NCBI GenBank assembly: GCA_947593655.1
Contig: CANQDS010000002.1
Location: 1 to 64,000, forward strand
Length of the DNA stretch: 64,000 nucleotides
Source of the DNA: an uncultured Lachnospiraceae bacterium
Lineage (GTDB): Bacteria > Bacillota > Clostridia > Lachnospirales > Lachnospiraceae
Direction of reading: 5' to 3'
The position numbers were made by a program, and so were the translations under genes. Positions within the stretch are counted from its first letter, which is position 1, and each line of letters opens with the position of its first letter. The notes below the pieces were generated by a model. That model saw only the letters and a list, made by a program, of their open reading frames with translations, did not search any database and was not told the DNA's origin. Positions 1-6,227 of this stretch are shown here, piece after piece.

Positions 1-60
1 AATTTGTCTGGCAACAAAACGGTCACAAATTTCAGTTTCAATCCATAAACGGCAATACAA

Positions 61-100
61 CAAATAAAAAGAACCCTCGATTTTGCAAGGGTTCTTACTC
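61..100 (-). terminator. Rho-independent terminator, minus strand
   Basis: A 9-bp perfect stem (AAGAACCCT, 69-77, with AGGGTTCTT, 88-96) and a 10-nt loop are followed, when read on the minus strand, by CTTTTTATTTG. It lies directly downstream of the tRNA-like 3' end on the same strand, as expected behind a tRNA or integrase gene. No complete minus-strand gene feeding it is visible in this window. Confidence 0.7.
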
Positions 101-101
101 A

Positions 102-127
102 GCTGCTGACGGGAATCGGACCCGTGA
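102..127 (-). other. tRNA 3'-end fragment (T-arm plus acceptor strand), possible attachment-site remnant
   Basis: Read on the minus strand, this has a T-stem and loop of the form ACGGG-TCCGATT-CCCGT followed by CAGCAGC, which is the 3' half of a tRNA. The sequence further upstream (minus strand, about 128-175) does not contain the matching GCTGCTG 5' acceptor or D and anticodon arms, so it is not a complete tRNA. Isolated tRNA 3' ends are commonly left by tyrosine-recombinase elements that integrate into tRNA genes. That origin is inference, since no integrase lies in the window. Confidence 0.5.
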
Positions 128-216
128 CCGAAATGCGAAAAATCCCGTAGATTCGGGCGTTTCAGCGTTTTAGCTTTGATTACTTTGTAACCGAGAACGA
201 AGATTTCAGGGAGGGA

Positions 217-244
217 GGATCCTGTACATATGACCGCAGGATCC
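217..244. repeat. 8-bp inverted repeat in left intergenic region
   Basis: GGATCCTG (217-224) and CAGGATCC (237-244) form a perfect 8-bp inverted repeat with a 12-nt loop. No T-run follows on either strand, so it is not an obvious terminator. Apart from this hairpin, the tRNA-like fragment, the terminator and the promoter at 310-337, I see nothing else in the 370 bases before the first small gene. Confidence 0.4.
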
Positions 245-309
245 GGCCGATGATAAAATTTTGAAGCTGTTGGTTCTGACTTAAAAAGATTAAAGATTAC
301 CAAAACTGC

Positions 310-337
310 TTGTAAATTGGTTAAAAATCGATATAAT
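310..337 (+). promoter_or_regulatory. SigA-type promoter of the small antitoxin-like gene
   Basis: TTGTAA (310-315) and TATAAT (332-337) are separated by 16 nt. The predicted start lies about 25 nt before the GAAAAGAGGTG ribosome binding site of the gene at 370. Confidence 0.6.
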
Positions 338-369
338 AAAATTAGCTAATATTGAAAAGAGGTGTTTTT

Positions 370-525
370 ATGGTTGGCGCTACTGCTACTGCAACCGAAA
401 TGCAGAACAATTTCGAAAATCCGACGGTTTCTTATCTGACAGACTCTCTGACCGGAATCTTGAAAGGGAACGCTGATCTTAAACAGGCAAAAGAAGAGCG
501 GTTGGAAGAGAAAGCAGAGAAATAA
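370..525 (+). pseudogene. Phd/YefM-family antitoxin with internal deletion, orphan
   Basis: This 51-codon frame starts at ATG 370 behind an AGAGGTG ribosome binding site. Its N-terminus contains ATEMQNNF, the DNA-binding start of Phd/YefM antitoxins, which in intact proteins continues into about 30 residues of the dimer core. Here it jumps straight to VSYLTDSLTGILKG and a charged tail rich in EERLEEK, which resembles the C-terminal toxin-neutralising part of the same family. The deletion keeps the frame. No PIN, RelE or other toxin frame follows (526-681 is non-coding). A shortened peptide may still be made, but DNA binding is probably lost. Family assignment rests on remembered motifs. Confidence 0.55.
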
Positions 526-599
526 GTACGCTTTCACCTTTCTGTCCCGTCTGCAGCAGATAACAGAAACCCCTTAAGCATTTTCATTCCCGCGATATA

Positions 600-628
600 T
601 TGACATCCGCAAAGAAAACCTCTATAAT
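600..628 (+). promoter_or_regulatory. Full-consensus SigA promoter for the DUF4143 ATPase
   Basis: TTGACA (600-605) and TATAAT (623-628) are both perfect and separated by exactly 17 nt. The -10 box overlaps the left arm of the inverted repeat at 624-668. A perfect promoter would normally be very strong, so the repeat is a candidate repressor site. Confidence 0.75.
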
Positions 629-668
629 ATGGCTAACTTGGATTCCAAATTCAAATTAGCCATATTAT
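624..668 (+). promoter_or_regulatory. 13-bp inverted repeat overlapping the -10 box; operator or leader hairpin
   Basis: ATAATATGGCTAA (624-636) and TTAGCCATATTAT (656-668) are perfect complements around a 19-nt spacer. The left arm covers the -10 element and the right arm ends just before the TTTTGGAG ribosome binding site of the ATPase. It could bind a repressor as DNA, or fold in the mRNA and mask the translation start. Confidence 0.55.
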
Positions 669-681
669 TTTGGAGCGATTT

Positions 682-2088
682 ATGAACTATATAACAAGAA
701 GCATCGAAAAAAGGCTGTGCAGTGCGGAAAAGGCATTTAAAGCAGTTTTGCTGACGGGAGCCCGTCAGACAGGAAAATCAACCATGCTGCGGAAACTGTT
801 TCCGGACAGAAAATATGTCACGTTTGATGATCCTTTTATAGAAGAACAGGCAAGAGACAGTACAAATATGTTCATGTCCCTGAACCGCCCGCCGATTATA
901 TTTGATGAGGTGCAGCGGGTACCGGATCTGTTCAGATATATCAAGATACAGTGCGATGAAAGCGAGGAGAGGGGACTATATTGTCTGTCTGGTTCGCAGC
1001 CGTTCAGGCTTATGAAAAATGTATCGGAATCCTTATCTGGCAGGGTGCGTGTAATCGAGATGTCAGCGCTGTCTCTGCGGGAGATTCAGGGCGATCCGTT
1101 TGACAGACCTTTTCTGCCGACAATGGAATATTTGATGGAACGGCAGAAGACAGTCAAAAAGCCGGACAATATCTGGGAAATCATACATCGGGGCGGATAT
1201 CCGGAAATGTATGGGAACCCGAATATGGATTGGCAGGCGTTTTATGCCAGTTATGTAAAAACGTATCTGGAAAGAGACGTCCGGGAGTTGTCGGCGGTAC
1301 AGGATCTGGATACTTTCCGCCGGTTTATGATCGCGGCAGCGGCAAGGACGGGACAAATGCTGAACTATTCCAACATCGCAGATGAAATTTCGAAAGATGT
1401 AGGAACCGTAAAGAATTGGATGTCAATTCTGGAAACTTCCGGGATTATATATCTTCTGGAGCCGTATATGCCAGCGGTTTTGAAGCGGGCAATAAAGACT
1501 CCGAAAGTATATTTCCGCGATACGGGACTTGCCGCTTATCTGACAAGATGGATGACGCCTGAAACGCTTGCGGTAGGAGCGATGAGCGGTGCAATGTTTG
1601 AGACATTTGTCATTTCTGAAATATTAAAATCCTATTCGAATCAGGGAATCGATTACCGGTATTGTGTCTCTTATTACCGGGGCAAGGACAAAAAAAGGGT
1701 GAGACCTGACGGACAGGAGACACAGGTTGAAAGTGAAATTGATCTTATTATAGAAGAAAACGGAAGGAAACGGGCGTTGACTTCCTTGAAATTTTCTGCC
1801 CCGCCCGCACCATACCCAAGCCCCCGCCCATACAGGCGGGGGCTCTTTCTCTCCATCGTTAAATTTTCAACTCTTACAACCTTATCACCGAAAACCTTCT
1901 TTAGAAGATCCCGTTACCGTTGCATCCGCCGCAGAGTAAAAGCAGGATCACAAGCAGGCAGCTGTCATTTCCGCATCCGTTCCCGCTCAGTAAAGATGTA
2001 CCGTTGTTTCCGCAGCAGCAGGACAGCAGCAGAAGCAGCCAGATCAAAGAAGTACCGCATCCATTATCATTGCATCCACAGTTCGTAG
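682..2088 (+). CDS. AAA ATPase with DUF4143-type C-domain, C-terminus replaced (truncated gene)
   Basis: ATG 682 follows TTTTGGAG and is preferred to an in-frame TTG at 670 that would sit on the ribosome binding site. The N-terminal AAA_14 domain has Walker A GARQTGKST (residues 26-34), Walker B PIIFDE (about 71-76) and a sensor-like LSGSQ (about 102-106). The middle carries the DUF4143 signature VYFRDTGLAAYL (about 276-287). Family members normally end in a PD-(D/E)xK nuclease-like segment; here the match reaches VESEIDLIIEENG (to about residue 361) and is then lost. The last 100 or so codons are basic, low-complexity and antisense to the cysteine-rich gene at 1901, so the true 3' end was probably deleted. 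The family is an ATPase of unknown role, often in accessory DNA. Confidence 0.75.
   Translation: MNYITRSIEKRLCSAEKAFKAVLLTGARQTGKSTMLRKLFPDRKYVTFDDPFIEEQARDSTNMFMSLNRPPIIFDEVQRVPDLFRYIKIQCDESEERGLYCLSGSQPFRLMKNVSESLSGRVRVIEMSALSLREIQGDPFDRPFLPTMEYLMERQKTVKKPDNIWEIIHRGGYPEMYGNPNMDWQAFYASYVKTYLERDVRELSAVQDLDTFRRFMIAAAARTGQMLNYSNIADEISKDVGTVKNWMSILETSGIIYLLEPYMPAVLKRAIKTPKVYFRDTGLAAYLTRWMTPETLAVGAMSGAMFETFVISEILKSYSNQGIDYRYCVSYYRGKDKKRVRPDGQETQVESEIDLIIEENGRKRALTSLKFSAPPAPYPSPRPYRRGLFLSIVKFSTLTTLSPKTFFRRSRYRCIRRRVKAGSQAGSCHFRIRSRSVKMYRCFRSSRTAAEAARSKKYRIHYHCIHSS
1819..1844 (+). repeat. GC-rich 10-bp hairpin at the ATPase breakpoint
   Basis: AGCCCCCGCC (1819-1828) and GGCGGGGGCT (1835-1844) form a perfect stem with loop CATACA, followed on the plus strand by CTTTCTCTCC. 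It resembles a weak plus-strand terminator and lies about 50 nt after homology to the ATPase ends. That would fit a deletion joining the gene to the end of another transcription unit. Confidence 0.5.
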
Positions 2089-2104
2089 CAGCTAAATCAC
2101 TCAT
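1901..2104 (-). CDS. Small cysteine-rich protein, chorion-class high-cysteine type
   Basis: The 67-residue product begins MSDLAATNCGCNDNGCG and has alternating leucine-rich stretches (SLIWLLLLLSCCC, CLLVILLLLCGGC) with about a dozen cysteines and many Gly/Asn. Start ATG is behind a TTGGAGG ribosome binding site at 7-nt spacing, which makes it a much better gene than the overlapping plus-strand run-on of the ATPase. Similar short Cys/Gly/Asn proteins are widespread in Clostridia and have been labelled chorion-class high-cysteine proteins; their function is unknown. The SigK-like promoter upstream suggests a spore-surface role. It is expressed divergently from the citrate synthase operon. Confidence 0.7.
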   Translation of the reverse strand: MSDLAATNCGCNDNGCGTSLIWLLLLLSCCCGNNGTSLLSGNGCGNDSCLLVILLLLCGGCNGNGIF

Positions 2105-2132
2105 AAGTGACCTCCAAAAATTTTATTTTACA

Positions 2133-2162
2133 GTATAGGGTATGAAAACAAAAACAACTGGT
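2133..2162 (-). promoter_or_regulatory. SigK-like promoter of the cysteine-rich protein gene
   Basis: On the minus strand, CATACCCTATA (starting at 2144) matches the SigK -10 pattern CATAnnnTA. An AC dinucleotide (2162-2161) lies exactly 16 nt upstream, the usual minimal SigK -35. The predicted start would leave a short leader that includes the GGAGG site. SigK motifs are short, so a chance match is possible. Confidence 0.4.
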
Positions 2163-2175
2163 TCCAGTTTTTTTC

Positions 2176-2210
2176 TTGACATTGCATATAATAATTGTAT
2201 ACAATTATTA
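2176..2210 (+). promoter_or_regulatory. Promoter with 22-bp perfect palindrome, probable GntR/FCD operator
   Basis: TTGACA (2176-2181) is the -35 box. The -10 is TACAAT (2200-2205, spacing 18) or TATACA (2198-2203, spacing 16). Both lie inside a perfect 22-bp palindrome at 2189-2210 whose core is ATTGTATACAAT. Operators of FCD-type GntR regulators typically have a TTGTATACAA-like core. The second gene of the operon encodes such a regulator, so autorepression is the simplest reading. A 9-bp leader hairpin (GGAACCTGC with GCGGGTTCC, one G-U pair) lies between the promoter and the ribosome binding site. Confidence 0.7.
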
Positions 2211-2280
2211 CGATATACAGATAGGAACCTGCGCAGGAAGGACGACCGGCGGGTTCCGAAAACATGATGGAGGTGCTGAA

Positions 2281-3663
2281 ATGAGAAAAGTATACCAGAA
2301 CGAAAAAACCAATCTCCTGCAGCTGGAAGAGCATTTTTACCAGCTCGCGGATGTGGAAGAGCCGAATACCTTCCGTTCGCTGTTTCCCTATGATGAAGTT
2401 CCCAAAATTGCCTTTAACGACCGGATCGTCCCGCACAATATGCCGGAAGAGATCTGGATCACGGATACGACGTTCCGGGACGGCCAGCAGTCCCGCGCCC
2501 CGTACACGACCGAGCAGATCGTAACGATCTATGATTATCTGCACCGCCTCGGCGGGGCGAAGGGCAAGATCCGCCAGAGCGAATTTTTCCTCTACAGCAA
2601 AAAGGACCGGGACGCGGCCGTCAAATGCTTAGAGCGGGGATACGAGTTTCCGGAAGTGACTTCCTGGATCCGCGCCAGCAAGCAGGATTTCCAGCTGGTC
2701 AAGGAGATCGGGCTGCGGGAAACGGGGATCCTCGTAAGCTGTTCCGATTACCATATCTTCTATAAAATGAAAATGACGCGGCGCGAAGTCATGAGCATGT
2801 ATTTAAGCGTGATCCGCGAATGCCTGGAAACGGGGATCAGCCCGCGCTGCCATCTGGAGGACATTACCCGCTCGGACATCTACGGATTTGTCATTCCGTT
2901 CTGTCTGGAACTGATGAAGCTGATGGAAGAATATCAGATCCCGATCAAGATCCGCGCCTGCGATACAATGGGATACGGCGTCAACTTTCCGGGAGCCGTG
3001 ATCCCGCGGAGCGTTCCCGGCATCATCTACGGCCTGACTACGCACGCCGGGGTTCCGTCGGAACTGATCGAATGGCACGGGCACAACGATTTTTACAAAG
3101 CGGTCAACAACTCCACCACGGCGTGGCTCTACGGCGCAAGCGGCGTCAACTGCTCGCTGTTCGGGATCGGGGAACGCACCGGAAATACGCCGCTGGAAGC
3201 GATGGTGTTCGAATATGCGCAGTTAAAAGGAACATTGGACGGCATGGACACGACCGTGATCACGGAGCTGGCCGAGTATTTTGAAAAAGAGCTGCATTAC
3301 CGCCAGCCGCCGATGACGCCGTTTGTCGGCAGCAACTTCAACGTCACGCGCGCGGGGATCCATGCGGACGGCCTTTTGAAAAACGAAGAGATCTACAATA
3401 TCTTTGACACGGATAAATTTTTGAACCGTCCGCCGCTCGTCGCCGTCTCGAATACCTCCGGACTGGCGGGGATCGCGCACTGGATCAATACGTATTACCG
3501 TTTAAACGGCGACAGGCGGATCGAGAAAAACGCCCCGCTTGTTGCGATGGTGAAAAAGTGGGTGGATAAACAGTACGAGGAAGGCCGCGTGACGGTCATC
3601 ACCGATGAAGAACTGATCGGCACAATTGAGGATTGCTGTAACGAGCTGAATATTGTATTATAA
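2281..3663 (+). CDS. HMGL/homocitrate-synthase-like enzyme, probable Re-citrate synthase
   Basis: The 460-residue protein starts at ATG 2281 behind GGAGGTG; an upstream in-frame ATG at 2176 would start on the -35 box and is rejected. It is a TIM-barrel acyl-CoA condensing enzyme of the isopropylmalate/homocitrate synthase family: TDTTFRDGQQ near residue 60 carries the metal-binding Asp and catalytic Arg, and EWHGHNDFYKA carries the HxH metal ligands. LeuA would have a C-terminal leucine-binding domain; here the tail is different. Gene order with GntR and icd argues that it condenses oxaloacetate and acetyl-CoA to citrate (Re-face citrate synthase) for 2-oxoglutarate and glutamate synthesis. 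No aconitase or si-citrate synthase lies in the window. Homocitrate synthase or 2-isopropylmalate synthase remain alternatives. Confidence 0.75.
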   Translation: MRKVYQNEKTNLLQLEEHFYQLADVEEPNTFRSLFPYDEVPKIAFNDRIVPHNMPEEIWITDTTFRDGQQSRAPYTTEQIVTIYDYLHRLGGAKGKIRQSEFFLYSKKDRDAAVKCLERGYEFPEVTSWIRASKQDFQLVKEIGLRETGILVSCSDYHIFYKMKMTRREVMSMYLSVIRECLETGISPRCHLEDITRSDIYGFVIPFCLELMKLMEEYQIPIKIRACDTMGYGVNFPGAVIPRSVPGIIYGLTTHAGVPSELIEWHGHNDFYKAVNNSTTAWLYGASGVNCSLFGIGERTGNTPLEAMVFEYAQLKGTLDGMDTTVITELAEYFEKELHYRQPPMTPFVGSNFNVTRAGIHADGLLKNEEIYNIFDTDKFLNRPPLVAVSNTSGLAGIAHWINTYYRLNGDRRIEKNAPLVAMVKKWVDKQYEEGRVTVITDEELIGTIEDCCNELNIVL

Positions 3664-3675
3664 TAGAGGTGGCAT

Positions 3676-4335
3676 ATGTCAGAAGACAATTATTCGTTAA
3701 GTGCGCGGGTTTTTAAGAAACTCCGGAGCGACATCCTTGCAGGAACGTATGCCGCCAATGAGGAACTGAAGGAAAAGAGCATCGGACAGGAACTGGGCGT
3801 CAGCCGGACGCCGGTACGGGAAGCGCTGCGCCAGCTGGAACTCGAAGGGCTGGTCTCGATCATACCAAACAAAGGGGCCTATGTTGTCGGCGTCACGTTA
3901 AAAGACGTGCGTGACATTTACGAGATCCGTTCCCTGCTCGAAGGGCTCTGCGCCAAATGGGCGGCGGAGCACATCACCGGCGAACAGCTCGCGGAACTGG
4001 AAGAAACGATCTACCTGTCCGAATTCCACGCCGCGAAAGAAAACTGGGAACAGATCTTAGAACTCGACAACCGTTTCCATGAGCTTTTGTATGAGGCGTC
4101 CCAGAGCAAAGAGCTGATGCATGTACTCAAGGATTACCACCAGTATGTACAGCGGCTTCGAAAGACCACCCTTGCGGATCCCGGACGGGTGAAGGCTTCG
4201 ACCGAAGAACATAAAAAGATCGCGGAGGCGCTGCGCCGCCGCGACGCGGCGCTTGCACAGGCCAATGCATCGAACCACATCTTAAGCACGATCTCCAATA
4301 TGGACCGGCTGGGATGGGAAAATCTAATGAAATAA
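3676..4335 (+). CDS. GntR-family transcriptional regulator, FCD subfamily
   Basis: The 219-residue protein begins 12 nt after the citrate synthase gene, with AGAGGTGG as ribosome binding site. The N-terminal winged helix-turn-helix (about residues 8-70) includes [20 protein letters not shown], the hallmark GntR recognition segment, followed by a wing ([17 protein letters not shown]). The C-terminal helical FCD domain (about 80-205) has [14 protein letters not shown] and the metal-ligand pattern with D, H and later H residues ([19 protein letters not shown]), so it probably binds a carboxylate effector. It lies between two enzymes of the oxidative citrate branch and probably controls them through the palindrome at 2189-2210. 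The effector is unknown. Confidence 0.85.
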   Translation: MSEDNYSLSARVFKKLRSDILAGTYAANEELKEKSIGQELGVSRTPVREALRQLELEGLVSIIPNKGAYVVGVTLKDVRDIYEIRSLLEGLCAKWAAEHITGEQLAELEETIYLSEFHAAKENWEQILELDNRFHELLYEASQSKELMHVLKDYHQYVQRLRKTTLADPGRVKASTEEHKKIAEALRRRDAALAQANASNHILSTISNMDRLGWENLMK

Positions 4336-4358
4336 ATAATGGAGTAAAGGAGAAGAAA

Positions 4359-5573
4359 ATGGATAAGATTCAAATGACAACACCGCTGGTAGAGATGGAC
4401 GGAGACGAAATGACGCGGATCCTCTGGAAGATGATCAAAGAGGAGCTTCTGCTGCCGTTCATCGACCTGAAAACAGAATATTACGATCTGGGATTAGAGG
4501 AGCGGAACCGCACCAACGATCAGGTGACCGTGGATTCCGCCAATGCGACGAAGAAATACGGCGTCGCGGTAAAATGCGCAACGATCACGCCGAACGCGGC
4601 ACGCGTGGAGGAATACAACTTAAAAGAAATGTGGAAGAGCCCGAACGGCACGATCCGCGCCATGCTCGACGGCACGGTATTCCGCGCACCGATCGTAGTC
4701 AAAGGGATCGAACCGAACGTAAAAACATGGATCCGGCCGATCACGATCGCGCGTCATGCCTACGGCGACGTCTATAAGGCGACGGAGATGAAGATTCCGG
4801 GAGCGGGAAAGGCGGAACTCGTCTATACCGCGGAAGACGGAACCGAAGTGCGCGAACTGATCCACGAATTTACCGGCGCGGGCATCATTCAGGGGCAGCA
4901 CAACGTATCGGCCTCGATCGAGAGCTTTGCGCACAGCTGTTTCCGCTATGCGCTGGACACGAAGCAGGATCTGTGGTTTGCGACCAAGGATACGATCTCC
5001 AAGAAATACGACCATACCTTTAAGGACATCTTCCAGGAGATCTTTGACCGCGACTACAAAGAAGCGTTTGAACAGGCGGGCATCACCTATTTCTACACGC
5101 TGATCGACGACGCAGTCGCGCGCGTGATGAAATCCGAAGGCGGATTTATCTGGGCCTGCAAGAATTATGACGGCGACGTCATGAGCGACATGATCAGCTC
5201 GGCGTTCGGCTCGCTGGCCATGATGACATCCGTACTGGTTTCCCCGCAGGGCTATTACGAATACGAAGCGGCGCACGGAACGGTGCAGCGCCATTATTAC
5301 AAGCACCTGAACGGAGAGGAAACCTCGACGAACTCCGTCGCAACGATCTTTGCGTGGACGGGTGCGCTGCGCAAGCGCGGCGAGCTTGACGAAAACCAGA
5401 AGCTCGTGCAGTTTGCCGACGCTTTGGAAGCCGCGTGCATTCATACGATCGAGAGCGGCAGAATGACGAAAGACCTCGCGCTGATCACCAGCATCCAGGA
5501 TCCGGTGGTATTGAACAGCGAAGGATTTATCAAGGAGATCCGTAAGGAACTCGAAGCGTCCCTGCAGTCGTAA
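4359..5573 (+). CDS. icd: NADP-dependent isocitrate dehydrogenase
   Basis: The 404-residue enzyme starts at ATG 4359 behind AAAGGAG; the longer in-frame start at 4314 lies inside the GntR gene. It belongs to the dimeric eukaryote-like NADP-IDH class: [13 protein letters not shown] at the N-terminus, [12 protein letters not shown] with the isocitrate-binding Ser/Thr region, GTVFRAPI, and [13 protein letters not shown], which is the NADP-binding loop. Length matches the class. It oxidises isocitrate to 2-oxoglutarate and CO2 in the cytoplasm, giving NADPH and the glutamate precursor. Coexpression with the citrate-forming enzyme and GntR regulator is supported by spacing. Aconitase must be encoded elsewhere. 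Confidence 0.93.
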   Translation: MDKIQMTTPLVEMDGDEMTRILWKMIKEELLLPFIDLKTEYYDLGLEERNRTNDQVTVDSANATKKYGVAVKCATITPNAARVEEYNLKEMWKSPNGTIRAMLDGTVFRAPIVVKGIEPNVKTWIRPITIARHAYGDVYKATEMKIPGAGKAELVYTAEDGTEVRELIHEFTGAGIIQGQHNVSASIESFAHSCFRYALDTKQDLWFATKDTISKKYDHTFKDIFQEIFDRDYKEAFEQAGITYFYTLIDDAVARVMKSEGGFIWACKNYDGDVMSDMISSAFGSLAMMTSVLVSPQGYYEYEAAHGTVQRHYYKHLNGEETSTNSVATIFAWTGALRKRGELDENQKLVQFADALEAACIHTIESGRMTKDLALITSIQDPVVLNSEGFIKEIRKELEASLQS

Positions 5574-5594
5574 AGTTTATAGTGGAGAGAAAGC

Positions 5595-6227
5595 ATGAAA
5601 AATGAACAGGAATTTCGGAATGCCCTGAAAAATAAAAAAGTACCGATCCTGGTGCTCGACCAGAAATGGCACCGGCTGTTTGCCATCCACGGCAAAACCG
5701 TTGTGATCAAGGAACTGGAGGCCGGCTTAAACGCGCTTCTGGCGCGTCAGGGGAAATTAAATACCGAGCTTCGGGAATTAAAGCGCCTGAAAAACCAGAC
5801 AATGGACAGCATCGTGCAGAATATGGACGGCACGGCGGATGAAGCCCATAATACGGCGCTGGAAAAGAAGCTGGATGACAACCGCCGCCTTATGGACGAG
5901 ATCAACGAGAAAATGGAAGCCTACGAAGACGAGCTGATGGAGATCCCGGAGCAGATCCGCGACACCAACGAATCGCTGATGCTCGAAAGCATGGACTATT
6001 TCTATGAGAAGATCCGCGTCAACCAGTCGGAATCGCAGGAGATCGAAGCATGGATCAAACAGGTGCGCGTCGATTTAAAGAAGAACATCATCCGCAAGCA
6101 GAACCGGGACATCAACAACCGGGAAATTTATGCCTATCTGCATGATATTTTAGGGGCGGAAGTGCTGGATCTGTTTGACATCAAATACGAAGAAGAAGAG
6201 GAAACCAAAGAAGGGGAAAACCAGTGA
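5595..6227 (+). CDS. Conserved coiled-coil protein of unknown function
   Basis: This 210-residue soluble protein starts at ATG 5595 behind GGAGAG. I do not recognise a named family. The first 40 residues are compact and include LVLDQKWHRLFA. Residues 40-125 are a long heptad-rich coiled coil (LNALLARQGKLNTELRELKR onwards), then a second helical segment follows (about 125-190). The C-terminus is a highly acidic tail (YEEEEETKEGENQ). There is no signal peptide or membrane segment. It sits between icd and the NAD(P)HX repair gene, overlapping the latter by 4 nt, so it is probably cotranscribed. The shape suggests a scaffold or adaptor role. Confidence 0.7.
   Translation: MKNEQEFRNALKNKKVPILVLDQKWHRLFAIHGKTVVIKELEAGLNALLARQGKLNTELRELKRLKNQTMDSIVQNMDGTADEAHNTALEKKLDDNRRLMDEINEKMEAYEDELMEIPEQIRDTNESLMLESMDYFYEKIRVNQSESQEIEAWIKQVRVDLKKNIIRKQNRDINNREIYAYLHDILGAEVLDLFDIKYEEEEETKEGENQ

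Noticed and set aside
1819..1844. Terminator for the minus-strand cysteine-rich gene
   Set aside because: On the minus strand the stem is followed by TTGGGTATGG, not a T-run; the T-rich side is on the plus strand.
2176..2280. In-frame upstream extension of the citrate synthase gene
   Set aside because: It would start on the promoter -35 box and run through the palindrome; ATG 2281 has a strong GGAGGTG.
4620..5444. Minus-strand frame of 274 codons inside icd
   Set aside because: Antisense shadow of a clearly conserved enzyme with no recognisable motif of its own.
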